From contig NZ_CP087138.1 in the NCBI RefSeq assembly GCF_021650705.1, forward strand, positions 1,984,001 through 2,048,000: a DNA stretch of 64,000 nucleotides, in the 5' to 3' direction. Source of the DNA: Pseudomonas sp. KNUC1026. Its GTDB lineage: Bacteria; Pseudomonadota; Gammaproteobacteria; Pseudomonadales; Pseudomonadaceae. Each line of letters opens with the position of its first letter. Position 1 is the stretch's first letter. The notes below the pieces were generated by a model. That model worked only from the letters and a program-made list of their open reading frames with translations, was not told the origin of the DNA and ran no database searches. This document shows, in pieces, positions 1 through 7,556 of the stretch. Both the position numbers and the translations under genes were made by a program.

Positions 1-113
1 AAGACAACCGCAGAATTGGTACGCGCTATGACAAGCTGGCAGAGAGCTTTGCCGCTATGGTTTCGCTGGCGTGCTCGTTGCGGTGTTTAAAACAGTTGGT
101 TTCGTACAGAGCC
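1..113 (+). mobile_element. IS5-family insertion sequence, 3' end only
   Basis: The first 113 bases match the transposase-3' end of the complete IS at 13,812-14,753, in the opposite orientation, and stop at the same terminal bases (CGTACAGAGCC). The rest of the element lies outside the window. The flank begins with TA, the dinucleotide this IS appears to target. The two inverted copies bound about 13.7 kb of accessory genes. Confidence 0.9.
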
Positions 114-116
114 TAA
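3..116 (+). CDS. IS5-family transposase, C-terminal fragment
   Basis: Reading frame 3 gives the last 37 residues of a DDE transposase (from the segment starting DNRRIGTRYDKL), identical at the protein level to the C-terminus encoded at 13,809-14,660. Its stop codon TAA (114-116) lies outside the IS end: it is made from the flanking TA plus the next base. The 5' part of the gene is beyond the window edge, so whether this copy is complete is unknown. Confidence 0.9.
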   Translation, partial: DNRRIGTRYDKLAESFAAMVSLACSLRCLKQLVSYRA

Positions 117-144
117 AGAACAATAAATAATAAAGACAGCAACC

Positions 145-564
145 ATGAACTGGCCGACCACTACCGTTTTCGCCTTCATCCCGCAGCAGATTGGCGCCTC
201 AGACGTTCCGCAATCTAGTGAGAAACTGGACAGCCAAGTGGTATCGATTTTCCAGACAGTTGGCATTTCCTATTCGATCTTGGACAGAATGACTGCCCAC
301 GACGCCGGCTGTGCGAATGCAGCTGCAGATTTCTTCGTTACAACACTTATGAAGGACGGTTGGTCATGGAACACATCGAACCGGTTAGTGACAGAGACCG
401 ACTGGCAGCACCGGATGTATCGAGCATGGAGCGTTTTGAACGCCGAGAACCGCGGGATCGCAGCGGCGCTCGACTATGAGGTGTACCAAAACTATTGGCC
501 AAATCTGGAGTTTTGCGCGGATGGGTTTCAAGGGAAGATAGAGCGTTGGATCGCCGGGGCTTGA
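145..564 (+). CDS. Hypothetical protein (139 aa)
   Basis: This is an open frame of 139 codons starting 29 bases after the IS stop. The predicted protein is soluble, with an aromatic-rich C-terminal half (several Trp, Tyr and Phe), and has no signal peptide or motif I recognise. There is no convincing Shine-Dalgarno sequence in front of the ATG; the upstream stretch is A-rich. It is the first gene inside the IS-bounded island and is not in an operon with its neighbours. It could be a small accessory or immunity-type protein. The function is unknown and the call rests on length and codon use. Confidence 0.5.
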   Translation: MNWPTTTVFAFIPQQIGASDVPQSSEKLDSQVVSIFQTVGISYSILDRMTAHDAGCANAAADFFVTTLMKDGWSWNTSNRLVTETDWQHRMYRAWSVLNAENRGIAAALDYEVYQNYWPNLEFCADGFQGKIERWIAGA

Positions 565-785
565 AGGCGCCGCACGCTAGATCACTTGCTCAGTTACCTG
601 CGACAAGGCGCTTTGAAGGATACGTGTCCCCTACTCTCTTGAGCGTTCAAGCCTCGGTCGAACAAGCTGATGACCGGGAGTTTGCTCGATCCAGGTGATC
701 ACCCTTTCGATCACTGCTCTAGCCTGCATAATGCTACGAAAAAACTAAGTAATAGCTTAGATATTCAAGCCGACCGCCCAAAAAT

Positions 786-819
786 CCCCAAAAACTAAGG
801 AAAACCTTAGTTTTTGGGG
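786..819. terminator. Perfect 15-bp hairpin, possible bidirectional terminator
   Basis: The arms 786-800 and 805-819 are exact reverse complements with an AAAA loop. Each arm has an A/T-rich middle (AAAACTAAGG). It lies 106 bases beyond the minus-strand stop at 925 and could end transcription from that operon, but there is no clean U-tract, so a protein-binding role is equally possible. Confidence 0.4.
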
Positions 820-852
820 GAGTGTTCCGGTCACTGGCGCTTCATACGGACA

Positions 853-917
853 GGTGTAAACCAACTTTTTGCACTGCAAACCACGACGGTTAACAGTATT
901 GAAAATCGGTTTACACC
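853..917. repeat. 10-bp inverted repeat with 45-bp spacer
   Basis: GGTGTAAACC (853-862) and GGTTTACACC (908-917) are exact inverted copies. They lie just past the last gene of the minus-strand operon. They could be a recombinase or regulator site or a remnant of element ends. There is no adjacent integrase gene to support the first idea. Confidence 0.4.
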
Positions 918-924
918 CTCTTAG

Positions 925-2115
925 CTACCCTTCAGAGGCGGGGAACAGCGCCCGTTGGGTGAGAAGGAGCAACCCTAGGAGGCTGGAGGCCTTCTCCTTA
1001 CGATTGTCGATAGCCTCCTTGAGCAGTGCCCGTGTGTCTTCCTGCGTAAGCTTCAGCGTACCGGTGGCCAGGGCGGCGGCAAACTCCAGGGCGGCATCGC
1101 CGTAAGTCCGCTCCCACCGGGCAAATACCTTGGCGATGAACTCTTTCATTAGCTTGCTCAGTTCAGGGCTTGCTGAGTAATCAAGCTCCGAAGGTAGGCA
1201 CGCCCGGAGGAATGACGCTTGTAGGACGTTGTCGTTAAACCGGAGGAAGCACTCCGGTGATAACACCACGGACTCATACCCCGTCGGTTGCAGGCGCAGC
1301 TCATGATATTCGTGCTCCCGAGCGAACTGCAGGACGGCAGCAATCGTAAAGAACACCGTGCTCTGCGGTACGTTTTCACAGTCCTTGCCCACATCGCTTG
1401 TGGCGTCGAAGAACAGAAAACCATCGGATAAGGCGAGCGCGTTGCCATCATGTTTTGGCAGGAAGCTGTGCTTGTGCTCCTCAATCAGCTCAGTGGCCTC
1501 ATCAAGAGCCTGATGACGGACCTTGTCCGCGACTGCAGGCGTGAAGCCGATGTCATCGACCTGCCCGGCAGAGACGACCTTGGTCAACCGATTCCATGCG
1601 TTCTCTTTCCCATCATCTCCGATGGGTAAGCACAGCCAGTTAGAGAAGCCATACTCCCGGGGCGTGGGGTTCTTCATCAAGAAAGTCTTGAGGAGTGTCC
1701 AGGCTCTCGCGCTCTGTGGAATTCCGATCGGTGCAAGGAACCTGCGTGGCACGGTAGCGTCCATGTAGGCTCGCAGATCACGACTGATCTCCCTCAAAAT
1801 ACCGCCATCACGCGCAACCACTGTCGCGACCAGCACCCCGGAGACAGTTTCAAAATCGACTTGATCAAGCTCGCTGTAAGGCACGCATCGGATTGACTTG
1901 GAAGCTCCCCATTTCTCGCTGAGCATCTCATGGGCCACCTCGCCGAGTTTCTTCGACCCGTCATCGTCGGCGTAGACGATCAGGTTTGTCGCCATGGAGA
2001 CCGACCAGTCGATTTCAGCGGCCAGCCATTTTCTGAAGGCAGCGTCCGCCAGCAGCAGATCAGGATTGAGCGTCAACAGCTTGCTCGACCTGTTGAATCC
2101 GTCAATTCCTCCCAT
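925..2115 (-). CDS. Uncharacterised protein, last gene of the four-gene MazG/GHKL operon
   Basis: I chose the ATG at 2113-2115, giving about 396 aa and overlapping the upstream gene by 14 bases; an in-frame ATG at 2157 would add 14 residues. I do not recognise the family with certainty. A segment around residue 90 (VSGVLVATVVARDGGILREI) has the hydrophobic strand, small-residue turn and helix layout seen in phosphoribosyltransferase-like folds, but the canonical acidic PRPP-binding pair is not evident, so this is only a suggestion. The C-terminal 150 residues are helical and rich in Leu, Ala and Glu. The overlap with the preceding gene indicates co-translation and joint function with the GHKL ATPase and the MazG-like enzyme. 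Confidence 0.75.
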   Translation of the reverse strand: MGGIDGFNRSSKLLTLNPDLLLADAAFRKWLAAEIDWSVSMATNLIVYADDDGSKKLGEVAHEMLSEKWGASKSIRCVPYSELDQVDFETVSGVLVATVVARDGGILREISRDLRAYMDATVPRRFLAPIGIPQSARAWTLLKTFLMKNPTPREYGFSNWLCLPIGDDGKENAWNRLTKVVSAGQVDDIGFTPAVADKVRHQALDEATELIEEHKHSFLPKHDGNALALSDGFLFFDATSDVGKDCENVPQSTVFFTIAAVLQFAREHEYHELRLQPTGYESVVLSPECFLRFNDNVLQASFLRACLPSELDYSASPELSKLMKEFIAKVFARWERTYGDAALEFAAALATGTLKLTQEDTRALLKEAIDNRKEKASSLLGLLLLTQRALFPASEG

Positions 2116-3118
2116 ACCGAAGTACTTGTGCGAATTTGTCCAGCCGCTTCGGATCATGCTTCAAGGATATCGTGATCGACTTGGGTGGCTTGGATTTAGC
2201 CGAGAAGTTCTCTCCTATGATCTCAATCAGCGTGCAGCCTTCCTCCGCCTTGACTGGCAGTGGGTAGTCAACTTCGTCCAAGGCGACCAGCACACCTCCG
2301 TATCGGCCATCCGCCGTGCGATCGATCAGTGTGGCTACGCACTCCTCTGCGAAGCCCTGCTCACCCATCTGCTTGGCCATTCCGCCAGATGTGGAGGCTG
2401 ATACCACGCAGAAATACTCACCTGCCGGCGGGTAGATGGTCTTGAGTCGCTCGTACGAGTGGAAGCTCATGACTTCGGCCTTGCTGTCCAAGCGAGCGAG
2501 CGCATTTTTCACGAATGCGTAGATGCCCATGGTGTCGATGTACACCTTGCCAGCCTGACGCAGCCTGGCACCGTACTCGAGTGCAATTGCATACCCCATC
2601 ACACACACCTCGGCCTCATCGCTCGCCAGTTCCCTGGTCTGGATGAACACGTTGTTTAGTGTGCCGGAGGGGTGCTTGAAGGAATGCGCGGACGGCGCTG
2701 AATGAATGACGTTGTTCTTCTCGATCAGCGTGCTCAAGCCATCCCTCAGGAGAGCACTCGGATCATGACGATAGATTAACTCCTTGCCGCCCAGCACATG
2801 AGGGTTGAAGCTCGCCCCATTCCACTCCAGGAAAACGTATTCATGGACACATACGCGCGAGTTTTTCTCGCCACGCTTCAGGAGGTTGGCCAGGCGGTCT
2901 TGCTCGTCAGCCCAACCGCTCTTGAACACGGATAACTGGTCAGACGTCCCCAGGATGTAAACGCAGTCAGGTAGATGTCGTTGGGCCTTCAGCGCTTCCT
3001 CGATATCAGTGAAAGCATGCTGAACCGAGAGCTCGGAATCGTTGTAGCAGACGACCAACGCTTCATGACTGCCACTGGAGTCGCTAACAGCAGACATCCA
3101 TTGATAGAAACGCTCCAT
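2102..3118 (-). CDS. Uncharacterised protein, third gene of the MazG/GHKL operon
   Basis: The start ATG shares a base with the stop of the GHKL gene (TAATG at 3,116-3,120), a classic translational coupling. The product is 338 aa, mixed alpha/beta, with no membrane segment. Two parts look like nucleotide- or sugar-phosphate-binding folds: a stretch near residue 175 (a hydrophobic strand and helix, then VYIDTMGIYAF) and a Ser/Gly-rich turn near residue 245 (VVSASTSGGMAKQM), which recalls a phosphate-binding loop of Rossmann or phosphoribosyltransferase-like proteins. I cannot name the family. Its position between the ATPase and the last gene suggests one multi-subunit system. Confidence 0.75.
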   Translation of the reverse strand: MERFYQWMSAVSDSSGSHEALVVCYNDSELSVQHAFTDIEEALKAQRHLPDCVYILGTSDQLSVFKSGWADEQDRLANLLKRGEKNSRVCVHEYVFLEWNGASFNPHVLGGKELIYRHDPSALLRDGLSTLIEKNNVIHSAPSAHSFKHPSGTLNNVFIQTRELASDEAEVCVMGYAIALEYGARLRQAGKVYIDTMGIYAFVKNALARLDSKAEVMSFHSYERLKTIYPPAGEYFCVVSASTSGGMAKQMGEQGFAEECVATLIDRTADGRYGGVLVALDEVDYPLPVKAEEGCTLIEIIGENFSAKSKPPKSITISLKHDPKRLDKFAQVLRYGRN

Positions 3119-4280
3119 TACAAGCCCCTCAATGGAATCATGATGGTGACAACAGCCCCTGCAACAGGCGCCAAATCGGTGGTGTCCCAATCCCTGAAAT
3201 CGTCATCAAGACGGTGCAAATCGTTTTCTTCGAACTGGTTGTAGATGCATAGCCGACCGGAGCGGATACGGATCAATCCGCCCACTTTGCGAAGCTCGTT
3301 CAGGATGGCAGGCAGGCCGATGCCCGCTGCGTCCAAAGTCTTGCTGGACTGGCGTGGCTGTAGACATCTGAGCAGGTAGTCTCTCTCTCCTCGAGCGACA
3401 TCTCTTGTACCGGCCTACCGCTAAATCTCGGGGCAAATCCCGGGCCTGAGTCAAAGAAGCTGATGTGCAATGCGCGTAGGCTGGTCTTGTCGTTGTCGGT
3501 GGTGGATGACTCTCGCTGCCAGTAACGGCGCAAGTCCTCACTGCCGTCGAAGTCTTCAGCGAAAACCTCATCCTCAAGTCGCTTCCAGCCGACCATGACC
3601 CCCTCAACATGGGCGAGATACGCGTGGCCCAAATGGTCTGAGGTCGCGTGTTCCTGGGTGTTGGATACAAGCTCAGTACAGAGCAGGCCCAAGCTTTCGA
3701 GGAGAGAATCTGGAACACCGGTGCGCCCGCTCTGCTTGTTGACGAAGTCGATGAGTCTGCGCATTTCAGTTGTCATCTCGGACGCAGGCTTCACTTTGCC
3801 TTCAGCGCTAAAAAGCGGTCGCAGGTGCTGAACCTTCGATCCTGCTACACAGATTAGATCGACGACTCGGCCGTTGACGACGTCCTTGTATCTACCGGCG
3901 TCCATGGCCTGCATTCTTTCCACCGACTCCTGAAAGACCTCTCGGCGATTGAATGTCTGCTCACCAAGCCGGATACCCTTGGAAAGGCGCAAGGCTGCAA
4001 TACCTGGCGAACAGTTAGCGAGGTTGCGCTGCAGCGCTTGAGCATCGGCCTGCGGGTTGAAATCCAGGTAGTCGCTCTGCAACTGCTGTCTAGCTAGGGT
4101 AACGATCAGTTGCAGGCGTGCGGCATCATGCATAGCACCATGACGCGCGCTGAGCATGTCTGCCGGAATGAGAAACCTCTCACCCGGGCTGTCGCAGATC
4201 TTGCGAATGGCCGCTTCGATGTCTTTGAGCGTACGCGTTTTACCGAGTTTGATAGGTTTCAAGCCTGTTTCTCCGATCAA
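3118..4280 (-). pseudogene. GHKL/HATPase_c-type ATPase, frameshifted at a TC repeat
   Basis: The first frame (4,280 to about 3,390) carries an N-box-like ELVSNTQEH around residue 205 and a G1-like FFDSGPGFAP around residue 280. After the frameshift, a second frame to 3,118 continues with a G2-like AAGIGLPAILNEL and a C-terminal strand. Together these are the ATP-binding elements of the Hsp90/histidine kinase/MutL fold; no phospho-acceptor domain or membrane segment is present. The frames join cleanly (EERDYLLRCLQ) if the (TC)5 tract at 3,380-3,389 is read as (TC)4. The start overlaps the MazG-like stop by ATGA. The shift may be a sequencing error, a null allele or slippage-type phase variation. 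GHKL ATPases occur in defence operons, but this exact combination is not one I know. Confidence 0.8.
3380..3389. repeat. (TC)5 dinucleotide tract causing a frameshift
   Basis: Five TC units lie inside the GHKL ATPase gene (GA on its coding strand). Removing one unit restores a continuous frame linking the G1 and G2 motifs. It is short for a classic contingency locus. Confidence 0.7.
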
Positions 4281-4714
4281 GCGTCCGCCTTGTCCTCAGT
4301 GCCGAGAAGCAAGGTTTTGATCTTGGGTTCTGGCTTCCAGTAATTCGGGCCTTTGAGGAACTTCCCGTTCTCGTCGTAGATCGGTTTTCCGTCCGCTCCC
4401 AGTTTGCTTTCGTTGCTGTCCATGATGACGTCCAGGACGTCCTCCAATGGCAACCCGTATTTCAGGGCCTCAGACCGGCAGTAAACCATCACATCGCCCA
4501 GCAGGTCGGCAATGGCAACCTTGATATCGATCTCGGCTTCACCTTTCTCGATCTTCTCGACGATTTCATCGATCTCATGAACCTCAGCCATCAGTGTGGC
4601 CTTGAACTTCCTGAGCTTGTCCGCTGGATCGGCGAGAAGCGTGGGAGCGCTGTTGATCGGCAGCTTATACATCTGATTCATGGCATGAATGCGGTCTTTG
4701 AAAGGCTTACTCAT
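4277..4714 (-). CDS. MazG-like nucleotide pyrophosphohydrolase family protein
   Basis: The 145-aa product has the all-alpha NTP-PPase pattern: EVHEIDEIVEKIEKGE (metal-binding ExxE region, about residue 45) and then IADLLGDVMVYCRSEA with the downstream Asp of the helical core. The C-terminal stretch (DSNESKLGADGKPIYDENGK, then a conserved NYWKPEP) is typical of stand-alone phage and bacterial homologues that hydrolyse nucleoside triphosphates or phosphoribosyl-ATP-like substrates. A good Shine-Dalgarno (GAAGGA) precedes the ATG. It is first in the operon and overlaps the GHKL gene by ATGA. In this setting it could alter the nucleotide pool during phage attack, which is an inference. Confidence 0.82.
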   Translation of the reverse strand: MSKPFKDRIHAMNQMYKLPINSAPTLLADPADKLRKFKATLMAEVHEIDEIVEKIEKGEAEIDIKVAIADLLGDVMVYCRSEALKYGLPLEDVLDVIMDSNESKLGADGKPIYDENGKFLKGPNYWKPEPKIKTLLLGTEDKADA

Positions 4715-4755
4715 GAATGCTTCCTTCTCGATAAGTCAAAAGTAGTGAGTCCGCT

Positions 4756-4768
4756 TTGCATGATGCAA
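4756..4768. promoter_or_regulatory. 13-bp palindrome upstream of the MazG/GHKL operon, possible operator
   Basis: TTGCATGATGCAA is a perfect palindrome around a central G, 42 bases upstream of the MazG-like start. A weak sigma-70-like pair (TTGCAT and TACTTT on the minus strand) overlaps it. It may be a repressor site. No regulator gene is adjacent. Confidence 0.35.
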
Positions 4769-4891
4769 GACGCAAAAATCACTGGTGAGGCCGAAGCGCC
4801 GCAATAACTGGACATGCTGGGTTTGAAAGGCGCGTGGCGGCCTGGCTGGCATTGAGGCCGCGAGGTAACGCTGGAGGGGCTGGCGTCTGGG

Positions 4892-5490
4892 CATCCATGT
4901 GCGATTGAAAACTCATTGTCTCTCACTACTCCATTAGCCCAGGACGCCAGTCAAAAAATCAAGGTACCAGAAGCATACTGGAGAGCTCGAACAGCGACGA
5001 GCCTTAAACAAACAGCGTGCGCTTGCGTCCAAATACATCAGAATCCAGCGGCGCCAGTTGAAAAACACCGAGCGACATTTGCGGAAACCTAGCGGTCACT
5101 CTCGCCCGTAATCAAGACAGGTCGGCCTATCGATCGCGTGGCCCATCCAGTCTCAGCGTTGGTGTATACCCTTGAGACCGCTAAGCCCTGGCCCACGATA
5201 GCATTGTGGGCAAAAGGGGCCAGGGCTTAGCGGTCTAAAAGTATACGCCAACGTGACTATGGGGCCACACGATCAGTAGGTACTCTACAGGGCGAGGTGA
5301 CCGCTAAATGTGGCTAAGTGCTGACTGGCGCCGCTGATTTCTGATGTATTTTGGACGCAAGCACCACGCTTGTTTTAAGCTGACAGTATTTTAACTTCTC
5401 ACTATGCTTCTGGGTATTGATTTTTTTAATTGGCGTCCTGGGCTAAATGGAGTAGTGGGGGGCGATGAGTTTTCAAATCGCACATGGATG
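4892..5490. repeat. 0.6-kb imperfect palindrome (fold-back element)
   Basis: The left arm (about 4,892-5,194) and right arm (about 5,217-5,490) are inverted copies along their whole length with scattered mismatches and small indels. The outermost 60 bases are well conserved (CATCCATGTGCGATT at the left, its inverse near 5,475-5,490). The centre is a perfect 20-bp stem, 5,175-5,194 with 5,217-5,236, around a 22-base loop. No protein-coding frame is credible inside. It resembles a fold-back or MITE-like non-autonomous element. I do not recognise its parent. Confidence 0.85.
4958..5223 (+). repeat. 266-bp direct repeat, copy 1
   Basis: This copy is most of the left arm plus the central loop of the palindrome. 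It appears identical, base for base, to 5,504-5,769, offset by 546 bases. Identity over 266 bases next to a diverged inverted arm points to a recent duplication or a second, truncated insertion. Confidence 0.9.
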
Positions 5491-5503
5491 AGCGCCAGTG
5501 GAG

Positions 5504-5769
5504 ATCAAGGTACCAGAAGCATACTGGAGAGCTCGAACAGCGACGAGCCTTAAACAAACAGCGTGCGCTTGCGTCCAAATACATCAGAATCCAGCGGCGC
5601 CAGTTGAAAAACACCGAGCGACATTTGCGGAAACCTAGCGGTCACTCTCGCCCGTAATCAAGACAGGTCGGCCTATCGATCGCGTGGCCCATCCAGTCTC
5701 AGCGTTGGTGTATACCCTTGAGACCGCTAAGCCCTGGCCCACGATAGCATTGTGGGCAAAAGGGGCCAG
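5504..5769 (+). repeat. 266-bp direct repeat, copy 2
   Basis: This is the second copy of the left arm. It lacks the outer end and the matching right arm and stops in the loop at the sequence AGGGGCCAG, 11 bases before the stop codon of the antitoxin gene. It probably marks a recombination or insertion boundary that removed whatever followed that gene. Confidence 0.9.
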
Positions 5770-5780
5770 CTCGAGGTCAC

Positions 5781-5999
5781 TCAGGCGACAAACCCATGCT
5801 CTAAGCGCCTGATGAACTCAATCACCGTGTCAGCCTCCTGTCTGGTTGCGACCATGCTGGCAGGAGCTTTGCCACCAAACGCTTTAACTGGACGTGATAT
5901 CCAGTGCAGGGCGGCATCAAGATCGCCACCGAACAGACACGTTGCTGCGTCGAGCACTTCCAGGTAACGATCGTGCTGATCAGGGGACAAGGTACTCAT
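5781..5999 (-). CDS. MbcA/ParS/Xre-type antitoxin, toxin-binding domain only
   Basis: The 72-aa product, from the ATG at 5,997-5,999, matches the C-terminal toxin-binding domain of Xre/MbcA/ParS antitoxins (DUF2384): LHWISRPVKAFGGKAP and then a helix ending IEFIRRLEHGFVA. The DNA-binding N-terminal part of full-length Xre antitoxins is missing, as in short family members. The partner is normally a RES-domain toxin encoded directly downstream. Here the space downstream is taken by the 266-bp repeat, so the antitoxin is an orphan. An upstream TTG start at 6,068 is possible but less likely. Confidence 0.72.
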   Translation of the reverse strand: MSTLSPDQHDRYLEVLDAATCLFGGDLDAALHWISRPVKAFGGKAPASMVATRQEADTVIEFIRRLEHGFVA

Positions 6000-6196
6000 C
6001 AGAGGGCTCGCTCCGCTTTGGCGATTTACAGGTCGGGCATGTGGCTGTGTAACGTCAAACGAGATCAATGGCCTGGCAACGATCTTTTAAATTGCGGCAT
6101 CAGTCGCTGAGTGATCCCTAAGGTTCAACGTCCACGCTGGGCTTGGCCATCGAGCGTAACGCCAATCAGCGCCAGCCATATGATACGTGCAAGGCA

Positions 6197-6478
6197 CTAC
6201 CTTCGATAAGGCTGGACGATAATTTTATTAATTAATTTCCAGCATTTCAAATCGCTCTTGCTAATAGCTCCACCAGCATCCAAAAACTCTCCGGGAACAA
6301 GGTATTCGCAATCTTCAAGATTAAATATCTACTCGTCGCCACCCGGTGTCTTCCCTGGCTCCGGAGCGTCATAGATCGAAAACTACAGATTATCGCCTTG
6401 AATCGAGAAATCAGGCGACTCTACACGATAGCGTCTTTGCCAGCGTATCGGTCTATCTAAACTGACTCTCCTGAAGCT
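6197..6478 (-). pseudogene. Degraded gene remnant with in-frame TAG codons
   Basis: One minus-strand frame reads as ordinary protein through two TAG codons (6,383-6,385 and 6,329-6,331). Segments include DRPIRWQRRYRVESPDFSI, FSIYDAPEPGKTPGGDE and FNLEDCEYLVPGEFLDAGG, ending IVQP followed by a TAG at 6,197-6,199. A further TAG (6,479-6,481) precedes it in the same frame. There is no start codon with a ribosome site. The likeliest reading is a decayed gene in which CAG or GAG codons became TAG. The family is unknown. The bases from 6,479 to 6,674 hold nothing else that I can support. Confidence 0.4.
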
Positions 6479-6674
6479 CTACCGCTTCGTCTGCTCCACA
6501 TACGAGGCTTACATCCACACCTGTTTTCAGACAGAATCTACGGCTATAGCCGACACGCGGTGAAGGTGACCGGAGACTGCGTACGAGGCTCTCCCAGAAT
6601 CGACATTTGCTGGGTCGTGGGGAGCCCTTCAAGACCGCAGGTGGAGTCCAGGGCTCAACCGACGCATTCCCCAC

Positions 6675-7481
6675 CTACCCTCGCTTGCGAAGGATGCGCT
6701 TCGCCGTTGGCTCATTTCTGACGATGAGTAGTTCGGAATCCAGAACTGTCCGCGAAATGAATGCGAGCGTGCGAAGCGTAGGTTGGCCATCGATTGCCCG
6801 AGCGACTTCATCTGGATTGACCGACTTGTGCCCGATGAGGCGTCGGCTTCTGCTTTTACGAAGCGCGTCGACGATCAACTGGCCAAGTTGGCGAATCCCG
6901 CCCTCATCCAGATCCCGGGTGGCTCGTTGATCCCGGGAGGTACCTAGAAGATCACTCATCATGTGCGTTTTGACTGGCGATGGGTCATCCGAACATCGGT
7001 ATGCCACAGGGTGGCTATTGAACACGACGTAGTGCTCATCATCGTCAGGCAGCACACCGATATCATTGGGGCGGAACCCAAACGAGTTGTCCACGATCTG
7101 CTTCGACAGGTAATGCGTATTGAGCTCGGCGCTTAGATGGAACGCTGGGGCCACATAATAGGTTTCGCAACCCGTGCTTTCGAGCTCCAGTAGCAAATCA
7201 TGCTGCGCGGAATGCCGCAAAGCATGGAGGTGCCAACGGTAGTAGGCGCCCCCCATCAGCTTGTATTCCTTGCAGTTTGTGCGCTCCAAGTGATGGCTAA
7301 GCTTGAACTGCAGAAACAGTGGCGATCCGAAAGGAATCTTGACGTCGTAGCCACCGCCCGGTTTTCCCTCCTTCTGCAGCGACGGAAACTCGGGGGCAGC
7401 CACTACATGAGCGCTAGGCGCTGTGATCAGCTCGTTGGTGAAGGCGAAGCCGTAGGAAAATTCTGACATCTCGGGTTTCAT
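6675..7481 (-). CDS. Uncharacterised protein, third gene of the OLD/UvrD operon
   Basis: The 268-aa soluble protein starts 76 bases after the helicase gene on the same strand, so it is very likely co-transcribed with it. The N-terminal part (FSYGFAFTNELI, then KPGGGYDVKIPFGSPLFLQFK and a Tyr/His-rich stretch near residue 90) looks like a conserved family, and the GGYDVK...LFLQFK pattern recalls nuclease-like or DUF-type proteins found in defence islands, though I cannot name it. The C-terminal 70 residues are basic (KSRSRRLIGHK, AKRILRKRG) and may bind nucleic acid. Ordinary Gabija loci have only gajA and gajB, so this gene is a possible accessory component. Confidence 0.75.
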   Translation of the reverse strand: MKPEMSEFSYGFAFTNELITAPSAHVVAAPEFPSLQKEGKPGGGYDVKIPFGSPLFLQFKLSHHLERTNCKEYKLMGGAYYRWHLHALRHSAQHDLLLELESTGCETYYVAPAFHLSAELNTHYLSKQIVDNSFGFRPNDIGVLPDDDEHYVVFNSHPVAYRCSDDPSPVKTHMMSDLLGTSRDQRATRDLDEGGIRQLGQLIVDALRKSRSRRLIGHKSVNPDEVARAIDGQPTLRTLAFISRTVLDSELLIVRNEPTAKRILRKRG

Positions 7482-7556
7482 TATTGCTGCCTCCTTGCTG
7501 TTAGTCGTTCATGGCAACGCATCGGCTTTTACTGTCCGCATACCGGCGGGCGGAGG

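Larger units (their letters stand above)
565..924. other. 360-base gene-free stretch with two inverted repeats
   Basis: I see no credible gene here. The stretch holds a perfect 15-bp hairpin at 786-819 and a 10-bp inverted repeat (GGTGTAAACC at 853-862, GGTTTACACC at 908-917). A related CTAAG...CTTAG motif lies near 744-758. It separates the plus-strand gene ending at 564 from the minus-strand operon ending at 925. Confidence 0.6.

Noticed and set aside
3206..3718. Minus-strand frame of 170 codons overlapping the GHKL ATPase
   Set aside because: It lies in a different frame over the motif-bearing gene and has Arg/Ser/Pro-rich shadow composition.
4892..5490. Integron attC site or phage attachment site
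   Set aside because: No integrase or tyrosine recombinase gene is near, and the arms are far too long and lack the attC core layout.
4892..5769. Retron or CRISPR-type locus at the repeats
   Set aside because: There is no reverse transcriptase or cas gene, the repeats are two long copies, and there is no spacer-like periodicity.
6453..6674. Minus-strand open frame of 73 codons
   Set aside because: No ribosome site, and the N-terminal half has Ser/Arg/Pro-rich composition typical of an out-of-frame reading. Only its last 20 codons look protein-like, so I kept only the remnant at 6,197-6,478.
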